Source: JBJMLO01 sp045805265
GTDB taxonomy: Bacteria; Actinomycetota; UBA4738; JACQTL01
Direction of reading: 5' to 3'
Length of the DNA stretch: 64,000 nt
Assembly: GCA_045805265.1 (NCBI GenBank)
Contig: JBJMLO010000024.1
Coordinates: 186,001 to 250,000, forward strand
Below, in pieces: positions 1-9,017 of this stretch (the first letter of the stretch is position 1; every line of letters starts with the position of its first letter). Below the pieces are notes generated by a model, which made no database searches, had not been told where the DNA came from, and saw only the letters and a list, made by a program, of their open reading frames with translations. The translations under genes and the position numbers were made by a program.

Positions 1-581
1 GTGTGCGAGAAGTGCGCCACGAGCGCGTCGGGGCGGGCCTCCCGGATCATCCGGGGGACGAGCGAGAGGTGGTAGTCCTGCACCAGGAACGCGGGCTGGC
101 TCTCCTCCTCCACTAGGGCGTCGGCGAACTGCCGGTTGACGGCGACGTAGTCGCGCCAGGCCTCCCCGGCAACCCTGCCGAACCGAGGGGTGCGCGGCGC
201 GTCGAACAGGTAGTGGTGGACGAACCACAGGATTCGGTTCGAGACCACGTTGTAGTACCGGTCGAAGGCCTCGGGCGGTGGGGAGAGGTACCGGACGCGG
301 TACTTTGCGTCGTCCTCGGCGATCTCGATGCGGCCGCCGGGGGCCCGCTCGGTGGCGATCCGATCGCCGTCGGTCATCGCGGCCGCAACCCATAACCCCC
401 CGGTTCCCGACAGCGCCCCGGTCAGGGCGGTGACCAGGCCCCCCCCGCCTCTCGACCCCTCGACCTCACCGTCCTCGGCCACCTCGAACTGGATGGGGCC
501 CCGGTTCGAGGCGATGACGACCGGACGGCCGCCGGGCGCGAGGCCCGGCCGCGCGGGCGCGGGCCGTCCTCGGGAGGACAT
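1..581 (-). CDS. otsA: Trehalose-6-phosphate synthase, N-terminal part (runs off the left edge)
   Basis: About 194 residues are readable from an ATG whose first base is 581; the rest lies outside the window. The start of a GT20 domain is clear: an SNRGP strand near residue 25, a glycine-rich GGGGLVTAL loop at about 45-53 that binds the sugar nucleotide, and QDYHLSLVP at about 168-176, followed by the HFSHT segment that leads into the IPFP-type motif. The family transfers glucose from UDP- or GDP-glucose to glucose-6-phosphate in the cytoplasm. It lies close to a glycosylglycerate gene pair, which suggests a compatible-solute locus. The phosphatase OtsB cannot be seen. Whether the gene is intact cannot be judged. 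Confidence 0.9.
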   Translation of the reverse strand, partial: MSSRGRPAPARPGLAPGGRPVVIASNRGPIQFEVAEDGEVEGSRGGGGLVTALTGALSGTGGLWVAAAMTDGDRIATERAPGGRIEIAEDDAKYRVRYLSPPPEAFDRYYNVVSNRILWFVHHYLFDAPRTPRFGRVAGEAWRDYVAVNRQFADALVEEESQPAFLVQDYHLSLVPRMIREARPDALVAHFSH

Positions 582-741
582 GCCCCGAGTCTACCCATGG
601 TCCCGCCGGAACCCATCCGCCCCGTCCCCGAACGCGACTCCGGGACCGCCGCCCGCCGGCCGCACGGCGTCGCCGCCGGGAGTTCCGGGTATACCGTGGC
701 AGCGAAGGGACGACCGGAACGATCCGGCCCGAGGAGCGAGC

Positions 742-2109
742 GTGCAGCGCCCCCGAGAACCCATCCTGACGTCCCCCGTGGTCGCGCGCGCCGCGCGCGT
801 CTTCGTGGTGGCCTGGGCGGCCGTCGGGATGGTCATCCTGGCGTACCTGGTGCTGCGGTACGTCCTGTATCCGGTCCGGGTGGTCTTCCCGCCGCTGTTC
901 CTGGCACTGATCCTCGTGTACCTGCTGAACCCACCCGTCACCTGGCTGCAACGCCGGGGGATGCGGCGGGGGTGGGCCACGCTCGTCACGTATCTCGTCG
1001 CGCTCGTCGCGCTCGGCGGGCTGCTGGCATGGCTCATCCCGCTCACGTCGCACCAGGTGGGCGAGTTCAGCCGGAGCATCCCGGACCTGCTGCACCGGGC
1101 CGAGCGGGGGCTGCTGCACTTCTCCCGGCGGCTCGGGCTGAAGGTCCGGTCGGCGAACATCCTTGGCGCGTTCGGCAAGAGCGGGTCCGTCGGTGAGTAC
1201 ATCGGCCGGGTCACCTCCGTGAGCTCGGCGGTGGGCCTGGCGCTCGTGCTCGTGCTGGGGCCGATCCTGGCGTTCTACCTCCTGGTCGACCTGCCCAAGC
1301 TGCGGCGAACGCTGGAGGCGGCGGTTCCGGCCCGGCGGCGGGGGGAGGTCCAGCACCTGGCGAGTCGGGTGTCAGCCGCCGTCGGCGGCTACTTCCGGGG
1401 ACAGCTGCTGGTGGCTGCCCTGATCGGCGCGTTCTGCATGCTGGGGTTCTGGTTCGTGGGGCTGCCGTACTGGGCCCCGGTCGGGCTGATCGTCGGCCTG
1501 TTCAGCCTGATCCCGTTCATCGGCCCGTTCCTCGGCGCGATCCCGGCCCTGTTCGTGGCGTTCACCACGCCGCAGGGGGCTCCCGGCGGGCTGCTGCACC
1601 CCCGGCCCGGATGGCCCCTGGCGGTCGCGGCGTCGGTGGTGCTGCTCGTCATCCAGCAGGCCGATGCCCTGGTCGTGAGCCCCCGGCTCGTGTCCCGGAG
1701 CGTCCGGCTCCATCCCGTGACCGTGATGCTCTCGCTGCTCGTGGCGGGGACCGTGGCCGGCGTGTGGGGCATGCTCCTCTCGATCCCCACGGTGGCGGCC
1801 GCGAAGATCCTGGTCGTGCACTACTGGGACACCCGCATGGTGTGGCCGCCCCGCGGCGCCGAGGAGGCCTCCGCGCCGCCGACCGGGGCGGGTCCGTCGG
1901 AGGAACCGGGGCCCGCCATGGTGGCGGCGCTGCCCGAGGACGACCCGGCGCTCCAGGAGGGCGGGGGAGGCAACGGGGCGGGGGAGGGCGACGGGCGGAG
2001 GCGGCCGGGGGCGCTGTCCCCCGGACGGCTCGCACGGGCGTGGCGCCAGGGGCGGGCCCCGGGCGGCGAGCGCAAGGCCACCGGAACCCAGCGACGCCGG
2101 GGTCGATGA
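742..2109 (+). CDS. AI-2E family transporter / PerM-like permease
   Basis: A 455-residue polytopic membrane protein of the AI-2E transporter (UPF0118) family. Hydrophobic segments start near residue 15 (VFVVAWAAVGMVILAYL) and continue as pairs to about residue 350. The family signature loop LIPFIGPFLGAIPA is present in the second half, as is the LNPPVTWL segment after the first hairpin. The GTG at 742 is preferred because the coding similarity begins there and a GGAG-like element lies just upstream; the frame stays open further upstream but reads as unstructured sequence antisense to otsA. A charged, Pro/Gly-rich tail of about 90 residues follows the last helix. The substrate of such proteins is mostly unknown; some are Na+/H+ antiporters. 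Confidence 0.85.
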   Translation: MQRPREPILTSPVVARAARVFVVAWAAVGMVILAYLVLRYVLYPVRVVFPPLFLALILVYLLNPPVTWLQRRGMRRGWATLVTYLVALVALGGLLAWLIPLTSHQVGEFSRSIPDLLHRAERGLLHFSRRLGLKVRSANILGAFGKSGSVGEYIGRVTSVSSAVGLALVLVLGPILAFYLLVDLPKLRRTLEAAVPARRRGEVQHLASRVSAAVGGYFRGQLLVAALIGAFCMLGFWFVGLPYWAPVGLIVGLFSLIPFIGPFLGAIPALFVAFTTPQGAPGGLLHPRPGWPLAVAASVVLLVIQQADALVVSPRLVSRSVRLHPVTVMLSLLVAGTVAGVWGMLLSIPTVAAAKILVVHYWDTRMVWPPRGAEEASAPPTGAGPSEEPGPAMVAALPEDDPALQEGGGGNGAGEGDGRRRPGALSPGRLARAWRQGRAPGGERKATGTQRRRGR

Positions 2110-2149
2110 GGGGCGCAGTCGGCGCGGGGTGCGCGGTGCATGCGCTCCC

Positions 2150-2995
2150 TCAGCGGGGCCGCAACAGCGCCTCGACCACCTCGGCCACACCCTCGCCGCC
2201 GGCACCCAGGGTCCGGTAGGCGTTCGCGGTTTCGTTCCCCGCGGGGGACTCGGCCGCGTTGGCCACCAGGAACACGTGACCGACCTCACCGGCGACCTCC
2301 AGATCCGACGGGGAGTCCCCGATGGCGGCGGTCTGGGCGGGAGCCAGCCCATGGCGCCGGCGGTGGAGGGCCACGGCCGACGCCTTGCTCACGCCGCGCG
2401 GCACCAGGTGGTAGGCGTGGATCTCGGCGACGTCCAGGCCCTCGATCTTCCTGCGGATGATGCCGTTGTCCCGCAGCTCCAGCCAGGTGTATCCGGCGTG
2501 GGCCAGCGCGTCCGTTGCCTCGACGAGGTCGAGATGCCCCCGCAGCAGCATGGTCGCCTCCCGGCCCTCGAACGCCCACGGCGTGTGGGGCTCCAGCCGG
2601 CCGGCGTAGCGATCCAGCAGGAACGCCCCCGCCCCCGACCGGACCATGGCCGCGAACGGTCCGGCCGCCCCGCTCTCGCGGTCGAACGCGCCCAGGTTCG
2701 GCACCACCACGTCGGGGTCCCCCCGCTCCACCAGGAACGCCCCGAGCTCGGCGACGTACGCCGCCGCCCCCAGGATCCGTGCCGCCTCCTGCATCTGCCG
2801 CCGGGTCCGCCCTGACACCAGCACCAGCTGCACCCCGGCCTCGTGGAGTGCCGCGAGGGCGGCGGCCCCTCGGGCGGTCGAGCCCTCCGGGATCGCCGCG
2901 AACAGCGAGCCGCCCGGGCCGACCAGGGTCCCGTCGACGTCCGCGTACAGCACGCGGACGGGCTGCTCGAGCCCGAGCTCCGCGAGCGGCTTCAC
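2150..2995 (-). CDS. mpgP: HAD-family mannosyl-/glucosyl-3-phosphoglycerate phosphatase
   Basis: A 281-residue HAD phosphatase of the Cof/MpgP type. Motif I is DVDGT at residues 19-23 (nucleophile plus general acid), a VSGRT motif II follows near residue 60, and GDSPSDLE near residue 226 is the Mg-binding motif III/IV. The GTG start overlaps the stop of the upstream glycosyl-3-phosphoglycerate synthase as GTGA, so the two are translationally coupled. The expected job is removal of the phosphate to release glucosyl- or mannosylglycerate. HAD-type partners are known for MpgP and for the Persephonella GpgP, whereas mycobacterial GpgP is a histidine phosphatase, so the HAD type is a notable pairing with a mycobacterial-like GpgS. 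The sugar specificity is not readable. Confidence 0.85.
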   Translation of the reverse strand: MKPLAELGLEQPVRVLYADVDGTLVGPGGSLFAAIPEGSTARGAAALAALHEAGVQLVLVSGRTRRQMQEAARILGAAAYVAELGAFLVERGDPDVVVPNLGAFDRESGAAGPFAAMVRSGAGAFLLDRYAGRLEPHTPWAFEGREATMLLRGHLDLVEATDALAHAGYTWLELRDNGIIRRKIEGLDVAEIHAYHLVPRGVSKASAVALHRRRHGLAPAQTAAIGDSPSDLEVAGEVGHVFLVANAAESPAGNETANAYRTLGAGGEGVAEVVEALLRPR

Positions 2996-3993
2996 CCCGC
3001 CGGTGGCACGATCGGGCGCCGGACCGGCCGGTACTCGGGCAGCGAGCTCGCCGGCGGACGCTCCCGGACCAGGATCTCCGCGGAGTCCGGCCGGTACGCC
3101 CCTGCGTCGAGGACGAACTGGTGCAGGATGTTGCCCGGCTCCTCCGACAGCTGCAGCCGGCCCTGGGCCCGGAGCTTCATGACCGCCGCCTCCAGCACCC
3201 CGAAGGCCATCCGTCCCACGCTGGGCAGCTCGTGGTTCCGGTGGATCCGCTGGTCCAGGTCGACCTGGGCGATTGCGTCCAGCCCCTCCCGCTCGACGAT
3301 GTCGGCGAGCAGCCCCAGCTCCACGCCGTATCCCGACAGGAACGGCACCGCCTCGAGCAGCTCGCGCGTCCCCGCGTACTCGCCGGAGAGCGGCTGGATC
3401 ACCGCGGCCAGCTCCGGGAACAGGAGGTTGACGACCGGCCGGGCCATGAGCTCGGTGACCCGGCCGCCGCCGGTTCGGGCGAGGTCGGCCCCCTGCCGGA
3501 TGGGCCGCTCGTACAGCGCCTTCGAGAACTGGACGCCGTCCTCGAGGAGCAGCGGTCCCAGGAGGCCCCGGACGAATCGGGCGTCGAACTCGCGGATGTC
3601 GGCGTCGACGAAGCAGATCAGGTCGCCCTTGAGCACGAACAGCGACTTCCACATGGCGTCGCCCTTCCCCCCGTAGGGCTCGAGGCCCGGGAGGATGTCG
3701 GCGTCCTGGTGGACCACGGCGCCGGCCTCCGCGGCGGCCGCCGAGGTCGCGTCCGACGAGGCCGAGTCGATCACCGCGATCTCGTCGACGAGGGGGACGG
3801 CCTCCATGAGCTCCTCGCGGATGCACCGGACGATCTCGCCCACCGTCTCGCCTTCGTCCCGGGTGGGGAGGCACACGCTGACGCCGAGGCCACGCTCCTC
3901 CTTGGCCTGCACCAGCGCCGAGACATCGGCGTACCGCGAGTGGTGGAACGTGCGCCGGGCGAACCAGTCCCACGGGTCCCGGGAGGGAGGCAT
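2992..3993 (-). CDS. gpgS: Glucosyl-3-phosphoglycerate synthase (GT81)
   Basis: A 333-residue GT-A glycosyltransferase very like mycobacterial GpgS. Recognisable motifs in order are CLPTRDEGETV at 41-51, the GKGDAMW loop at 109-115, the metal-binding DAD at 130-132, GGGRVTELMARP at about 175-186, QPLSGEYAG at 200-208, and GYGVELGLL followed by AQVDL and HRNHEL. The family transfers glucose (GT81 MpgS enzymes in Rubrobacter transfer mannose) to 3-phosphoglycerate, the first step to glucosyl- or mannosylglycerate. The ATG at 3993 has a TATCAT hexamer 7 nt upstream and no ribosome site, so it is probably leaderless. The downstream phosphatase overlaps by 4 nt. An Rrf2 regulator is divergent 118 bp away. 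Confidence 0.9.
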   Translation of the reverse strand: MPPSRDPWDWFARRTFHHSRYADVSALVQAKEERGLGVSVCLPTRDEGETVGEIVRCIREELMEAVPLVDEIAVIDSASSDATSAAAAEAGAVVHQDADILPGLEPYGGKGDAMWKSLFVLKGDLICFVDADIREFDARFVRGLLGPLLLEDGVQFSKALYERPIRQGADLARTGGGRVTELMARPVVNLLFPELAAVIQPLSGEYAGTRELLEAVPFLSGYGVELGLLADIVEREGLDAIAQVDLDQRIHRNHELPSVGRMAFGVLEAAVMKLRAQGRLQLSEEPGNILHQFVLDAGAYRPDSAEILVRERPPASSLPEYRPVRRPIVPPAG

Positions 3994-4111
3994 GCGCGCG
4001 ATGATACCGCCGGGATGCCGCCGGTCGGGCCCCGTTGCGCGCACGGAAAACGGACTCGGCGGGCCCGGATGTGGGACACTACCCGAGGCGAAACGGCGCC
4101 GGGTGCAGGCC

Positions 4112-4597
4112 ATGTTCAGGATCTCGCAGAAGACCGAGTACGCCCTTCGGGCGATGACGGAGCTGGCGCTGCGAGAGGGCGCCGGGCTCGTCGCCGCGCG
4201 CGAGATCGCCGAGGCCCAGCACATCCCCCTCCGATTCCTGGAACAGCAGCTCGGCGCGCTGCACAAGGCCGACCTCGTGGAGAGCTTTCGGGGCGCGGGG
4301 GGCGGCTGCCGGCTGGCGCGGGAGCCCGAGACGATCCTCGTGGCCGACGTGATCGACGCCATCGAGGGCCCCATGTACCCGATGTTCTGCCTGAACCCCG
4401 ACGACCACACGTGCACGCAGGACGCCGCGTGCGGCCTGCAGGAGCTGTGGGGCGACGTCCGGCTGGCCGTGCGCTCGGTGTTCGAGCGGACGACGCTTGC
4501 CGACCTTGCCGAGCGGCATCGCCGGATGTCGGCCCGGCCGCCCCTCTGGGCCCCGGCCGACCTCGTCCGCCCCCCCGCCGAGACCTCCCGCAGCTGA
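4112..4597 (+). CDS. Rrf2-family Fe-S transcriptional regulator
   Basis: A 161-residue Rrf2 protein. The winged helix begins at the start (FRISQKTEYALRAMTELAL) and carries the usual IAEAQHIPLRFLEQQL recognition helix and the GGGCRLAR wing. Three cysteines (C-x7-C-x5-C, near residues 92, 100 and 106) lie in the dimerisation-helix region, where IscR, NsrR and RsrR bind an Fe-S cluster, so it likely senses iron, redox state or NO. The ATG at 4112 is chosen because it matches the family start; a GTG three codons earlier is possible. It is divergent from gpgS, so it may regulate itself and possibly the solute pair, but no operator was identified. Confidence 0.87.
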   Translation: MFRISQKTEYALRAMTELALREGAGLVAAREIAEAQHIPLRFLEQQLGALHKADLVESFRGAGGGCRLAREPETILVADVIDAIEGPMYPMFCLNPDDHTCTQDAACGLQELWGDVRLAVRSVFERTTLADLAERHRRMSARPPLWAPADLVRPPAETSRS

Positions 4598-4739
4598 CGC
4601 TGCCGCGAGGCCATCGCCGTTCACCTCCTGACGAGGTGCGCCCGCGCCCTGCCCCGCAAGGGACTCGTCCATCGTCGTCACCGAAAGCGCACAGGCCGTC
4701 AACGGCGCCGACACATGAGCGGCATAGCGTTGCTCGGAC

Positions 4740-6269
4740 ATGGACGGACGCGGAGCGTCGCTCCCACCCCGGCCGGACGTCCCCCGCCCGGAATGGATGA
4801 CGGCCGGGTATGCGTCGCTCGACCTCGCCATCGACCGGGCCGCAGACCTCCGCGTCCTCGTCGCTGCGGGTGCGGCGGCCATGGCAACGGATCTGGCGGT
4901 GCGCTCGGGAGGGGTCGGGACCGCGGGCGCCCTGCTGGTGGTCGCGGTGGCCGGCGGGATACTGGCCACCGGCCGGATCCGGAACCCCCAGGCGGTTGCG
5001 CTGGTTGCGTCCGCTCCGCTCTTCGGCGCGTGGCTCATGGTGCGCACCAGCCCGTGGCTGATTCCCCTCGACGCGGTGGCGGTCGCCGGCCTGCTCGTCG
5101 CCGGCGCGTCGCTCGCACGCGGCGGGAGCGTGTTCGACCTCTCGCCGGTGCCGCTGCTCGTCCGGGGTGCGCACGCCGTGGCCCACGGGCTGGCCGGGCC
5201 CGCGTTCCTCGTCTCGCCGGTCGCCGCGGCCCGGCGCGGCACCGGTGGTGACGGCAGGCGAACCGGACGTGGCGTGGCGCGGGGGGCGGCCGTGGCCGTT
5301 CCGGTGCTGGTCGTGCTGGGCGTCCTCCTGGGGTCGGCCGACCCCGTGTTCGCCTCGTGGTTCCAGGTCCCGGCGGATCCGGTCGACGTCGTTGCCCACG
5401 GCGTGCTCCTGGCCCTCGGCGCCTGGGGGATGGCCGGGCTGCTCCGGGTGGCCAGCGCGACGTCCCCTCGGTCGCCCGATGTCGTGCCACCTCGATTCCG
5501 CGGCGTCGAAGCATTCGTGGTGCTTGCCGGGCTCGACGGGCTGTACGCGGCGTTCGCCGTGGCGCAGGTCATCTCGGCCTCCGGCGGCGCGCGCAGGGTG
5601 CTCGAGGCGAGGGGCCTGACCTACGCCGAGTACGCCCGTTCCGGGTTCTTCCAGCTGGTGGCGGTCGCCGTCATCACCCTGGTGGTTCTCCTGGTGCTGC
5701 GCGCGGTCACCGACACCACGACCCGCCACGCCCGTGCCGTCTTCCTGGCGCTGGCCCTGGTCGCGGTCGCCCTGACCCTCGTGATCGTGGACGTAGCCGT
5801 GCACCGCATGCGGCTGTACGAGCGGGCGTTCGGGCTGACGATGCTCCGCCTGTACGTGGAGGTCGCGATGCTCGGGATCGCCCTGGTGTTCGTCGCGCTC
5901 GCCGTGCGGCTCACGGGCGTCCGGGCGTCACGGCAGTGGCTCACCCCCGTGGCGCTCGGACTGGCGCTCGCGCTGGTCCTGGCGCTGGACGTGGCGAACC
6001 CGGAATCCCTGGTGGCCCGGAGGAACGTCGCGCTCGCAGCGCGGACGGGTCACCTGGACGTCGGCTACCTTGCGTCGCTCTCCGACGACGCGGTCCCCAC
6101 GCTCGTCGAGGCATCCTCCCGGCTGTCGGGGCCCGATCGCCGAGCGCTGCGGAACCTGCTGTGCCCGCCCCCGGACACCGAGCGGTTCCACGGCTGGGCG
6201 GCCTGGAACGCTTCCCGGGACCATGCCGCTGCGTCGCTCGAGGCTTTCTGTCCGGCCAGATCCGGGTGA
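4740..6269 (+). CDS. DUF4173 (DUF4153-like) multi-pass membrane protein
   Basis: A 509-residue integral membrane protein with about 11 hydrophobic segments and a C-terminal soluble tail. The C-terminal half has the DUF4173 pattern: YAEYARSGFFQL near residue 295, a block of helices, then NPESLVARRN and a DVGYLASLSDDAVPTL stretch ending in a short Cys-containing domain. The ATG at 4740 is supported by a TAGCGT hexamer 9 nt upstream, which fits the leaderless pattern of this genome; an in-frame ATG at 4797 is the alternative. The family is common in Actinobacteria and its biochemical role is unknown. Nothing around it fixes a function. Confidence 0.8.
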   Translation: MDGRGASLPPRPDVPRPEWMTAGYASLDLAIDRAADLRVLVAAGAAAMATDLAVRSGGVGTAGALLVVAVAGGILATGRIRNPQAVALVASAPLFGAWLMVRTSPWLIPLDAVAVAGLLVAGASLARGGSVFDLSPVPLLVRGAHAVAHGLAGPAFLVSPVAAARRGTGGDGRRTGRGVARGAAVAVPVLVVLGVLLGSADPVFASWFQVPADPVDVVAHGVLLALGAWGMAGLLRVASATSPRSPDVVPPRFRGVEAFVVLAGLDGLYAAFAVAQVISASGGARRVLEARGLTYAEYARSGFFQLVAVAVITLVVLLVLRAVTDTTTRHARAVFLALALVAVALTLVIVDVAVHRMRLYERAFGLTMLRLYVEVAMLGIALVFVALAVRLTGVRASRQWLTPVALGLALALVLALDVANPESLVARRNVALAARTGHLDVGYLASLSDDAVPTLVEASSRLSGPDRRALRNLLCPPPDTERFHGWAAWNASRDHAAASLEAFCPARSG

Positions 6270-6289
6270 AGGCCGGCCAGCGCCTCTGG

Positions 6290-6928
6290 TCAGCGACGAA
6301 CCGATTCCGCGGAAAGGGCGTCCACCAGGCGGGAGAAGACCTCGTCCTCGTCGCCGGTGGAGTCGACCGTGATGAGGCGTCTGTCGTAGTAGCGGCGGAT
6401 CTCCGGCTCCTCCCGCCGGTAGTCCTCGAGGCGGCGGAAGAACACCTCCGGCGTGTCGTCGGAGCGCCTCTCCTCCTCGGCCCGCAGGGCCATGCGGACC
6501 GTCAGGATCTCGTCGTCGAGGGACAGCTCGATCGCCGCGTCCACGCGGTCGCCCAGGAGGTGGTCGAGTCGCTCTGCCTGGTGCGCCGTGCGCGGATAGC
6601 CGTCCAGCACGAACCCGTCCTCGAGGGCCGGCTTCACCACCGCCTCGACGACCTCGTCGGCGACCCGGCGCCCCTCGGCCACCATCTGGGCGATCTGGTG
6701 GGGGTCGCCGGAGTCGATGCTCCGCCGGAGCAGCTGTCCGGTCGAGACGTGGGGCACCCCGAGGTGCGCGGCCAGCCGGCGCCCCTGGGTTCCCTTGCCC
6801 GAGGCCGGCGGGCCGAGGATCACGGTGCGCCGGCGGCCCGACGGAGCACGTTCGGCTCCGGGTTCCGGCTGCGGCATGGCGGGAGTTTCGCCGGTGGGAG
6901 GGGCGCCGGCAACCGCTACCCGTTCCAC
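6290..6928 (-). CDS. Adenylate kinase-family nucleotide kinase (short LID)
   Basis: About 212 residues from a GTG at 6928, or 195 from an ATG at 6877. The P-loop GPPASGKGTQ is at 39-48 of the long form, followed by HVSTGQLLR, the DGYPRTAHQAE NMP-binding motif and a short LID without zinc cysteines. This is adenylate-kinase architecture but shorter than typical Adk, and it is far from a ribosomal-protein locus, so it may be a second Adk/UMP-CMP-type kinase rather than the housekeeping enzyme. The GTG start would lie inside the last codons of the upstream helicase gene, which suggests co-transcription and coupling with it. The N-terminal 20 residues before MPQPEPG look unstructured. Confidence 0.82.
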   Translation of the reverse strand: MERVAVAGAPPTGETPAMPQPEPGAERAPSGRRRTVILGPPASGKGTQGRRLAAHLGVPHVSTGQLLRRSIDSGDPHQIAQMVAEGRRVADEVVEAVVKPALEDGFVLDGYPRTAHQAERLDHLLGDRVDAAIELSLDDEILTVRMALRAEEERRSDDTPEVFFRRLEDYRREEPEIRRYYDRRLITVDSTGDEDEVFSRLVDALSAESVRR

Positions 6929-9003
6929 AGGCCGGCCAGGAACCGGTCCACGCCGGCCGCGGCCTGACCGCGATCGCCCGGGAGCGGTTCGGTCCGGAGG
7001 CGATCCTCCTCCTCACGGCCCAGGCCGCTGGCGACGACGTGCTCCAGGACGTCGGCCGGCAGGAACCGGGTGAGCTGCGCGTACGCGTGGGCGTCGTCGC
7101 GGCCCCGCGGCCGGCGATAGAACCGCAGCGGGAAGTACACGTACAGCGCGTCGCGGGCCCGGGTCAGCGCGACGTAGAACAGGCGCCGCTCCTCCTCGAT
7201 GTCGTCGGTGGAGCCCGTCGACATGTCGGACGGGATCATCCCGTCGGCCGCGTGGATGACGTGCACCACGTCCCACTCGCCGCCCTTGGCCGAATGGATG
7301 GTGGAGAGCACGACGTAGTCCTCGTCGAGCAGCGGCGGGCCGGCCAGGTCGCTGGTGGACGACGGCGGGTCGAGCGCCACCTCGGCCAGCAGCCGGGCCC
7401 GCGAGGGGAACCGCGACGCCAGCGCCTCCAGCTGCTCGAGGTCGCGCATCCGGGCGGTGGCCGATTCGTACCGCCGGGCGAAGACCGGCTGGAGGAAGCG
7501 TCGGAGCCGTTCGACCTGCGACGCCGTCGGGGGGTCGCCGTCAACGCAGTCGCCGAGGGCAGCGCGCAGGGCCTCCACCTCGGCCGCGGCCGACGCGGGG
7601 ACGGTCGGCGCCACGGACAGGAACCTGGCCAGCGGCCCGGGCGAGCTGCTTTCGGGATCGACGCCGGCGCCGAGCCCCAGGGCGGCCATGGCCCGCCGGG
7701 CGGAGGCCGGGCCCATCCCCTCGGGCAGCTGGAGCGCGCGGAACCACCCCACCTCGTCGAGCGGGTTCTCGAGGATGCGCAGGAGCGCCAGGAGGTCCTT
7801 CACGTGCGCGGCCTCCATGAACTTCAGGCCGCCGTACTTGACGAACGGGATGTTCCGGCGGGACAGCTCCACCTCGAGCAGGTCGCTGTGGTGCCCCGTC
7901 CGGAACAGCACGGCCTGGTGGCGCAGGGCGGTGCCCTGCTCGCGGTGCTCGAGGATCCGCCGGCACACCTCGTCGCACTGCTCGGCCTCGTCGCGGCACC
8001 GGACCAGGGCCGGTCGCTGGCCGGTGCGGCGCTCGGACCACAGGGTCTTGTCGTGGCGCTGGGGCGAGTGGGCGATGACCGCGTTCGTCACGTCGATGAT
8101 CGGCTGGGTCGAGCGGTAGTTCTGCTCGAGCTTGACCACCCGCGAGCCGGGGAACCGCTCGGGAAACTCCAGGATGTTCCGGACGGTCGCGCTGCGGAAC
8201 CCGTAGATGGCCTGGGCGTCGTCGCCGACCACCACCACGTTCGGGACCGTCCGGTGGATGGCCAGGAGCACGTCGGCCTGGAGCGCGTTCGTGTCCTGAT
8301 ACTCGTCGACCAGGACGTGGTCGAAGCGCGAGGCCATGTGGGGCCCGGCGTCGGGGTCGTCGGCCAGCGCCCGCCAGTACACCAGGAGGTCGTCGTAGTC
8401 GAGGACGTGGTGCTCTCGCTTGCGCGCCGTGTACGCGCGGAAGATCTCGCGGATGCCCTCGGCCTCCGGCGCGCACCACGGGAAGTCCCGGCGCAGGACC
8501 TCGCCGAGCGGCTCGCCGGCGTTCACCGTGCGGGAGTGGATGGCGGCCAGCGTGTCCTTCCGGGGGAACCTGCGGTCCCTGGCCGCCAGGCCCAGGTCGC
8601 TGCGGATGAGGTTCATCAGGTCGGCGCCGTCGGCCTGGTCGAGGACCGTGAAGTCCGGCGACAGCCCGAGCGGTCGCGTGTAGAGACGCAGCAGCCGGTT
8701 GGCCACCGCGTGGAACGTCCCGCCCCACACCCGGCCCGCCGGCGGTCCTCCGTCCGCGACCAGGCGCTCGGCCCGCGAGAGCATCTCCCGCGCGGCGCGG
8801 CGGCTGAAGGTGAGGAGCAGGATCCGCGGCGGCGGCACGCCGGAGTCGATGAGGTGCGCGACGCGGCAGGCCAGCGTCCAGGTCTTCCCCGAGCCGGCAC
8901 CGGCGACCACCAGCAGCGGCCCCCCGCCGTGCGTGACAGCGTCCCGCTGAGGGGGATTCAGCGTGTCGAGCCAGTTCCGGTCGAGGATGCGCGTAGGTGG
9001 CAT
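6916..9003 (-). CDS. pcrA: UvrD/PcrA/Rep-family ATP-dependent DNA helicase
   Basis: A 695-residue superfamily 1A helicase with all motifs: Walker A GAGSGKT at 35-41, LVDEYQDTN (II), VGDDAQAIYGFR (III), LEQNYRST (IV), STIHSAKGGEWDVVHV (V) and RRLFYVALTRARD (VI). It unwinds DNA 3'-5' in repair and replication-fork processing. The ATG at 9003 is chosen because the in-frame ATG at 9036 lies inside a TATGCT -10 hexamer. A perfect LexA-type box sits between that -10 and the ATG, so SOS control is very likely. An adenylate-kinase-like gene overlaps its 3' end. At about 700 residues it is slightly shorter than typical PcrA and lacks the long basic tail. Confidence 0.93.
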   Translation of the reverse strand: MPPTRILDRNWLDTLNPPQRDAVTHGGGPLLVVAGAGSGKTWTLACRVAHLIDSGVPPPRILLLTFSRRAAREMLSRAERLVADGGPPAGRVWGGTFHAVANRLLRLYTRPLGLSPDFTVLDQADGADLMNLIRSDLGLAARDRRFPRKDTLAAIHSRTVNAGEPLGEVLRRDFPWCAPEAEGIREIFRAYTARKREHHVLDYDDLLVYWRALADDPDAGPHMASRFDHVLVDEYQDTNALQADVLLAIHRTVPNVVVVGDDAQAIYGFRSATVRNILEFPERFPGSRVVKLEQNYRSTQPIIDVTNAVIAHSPQRHDKTLWSERRTGQRPALVRCRDEAEQCDEVCRRILEHREQGTALRHQAVLFRTGHHSDLLEVELSRRNIPFVKYGGLKFMEAAHVKDLLALLRILENPLDEVGWFRALQLPEGMGPASARRAMAALGLGAGVDPESSSPGPLARFLSVAPTVPASAAAEVEALRAALGDCVDGDPPTASQVERLRRFLQPVFARRYESATARMRDLEQLEALASRFPSRARLLAEVALDPPSSTSDLAGPPLLDEDYVVLSTIHSAKGGEWDVVHVIHAADGMIPSDMSTGSTDDIEEERRLFYVALTRARDALYVYFPLRFYRRPRGRDDAHAYAQLTRFLPADVLEHVVASGLGREEEDRLRTEPLPGDRGQAAAGVDRFLAGLWNG

Positions 9004-9017
9004 GAGAGGGTGCCTGA

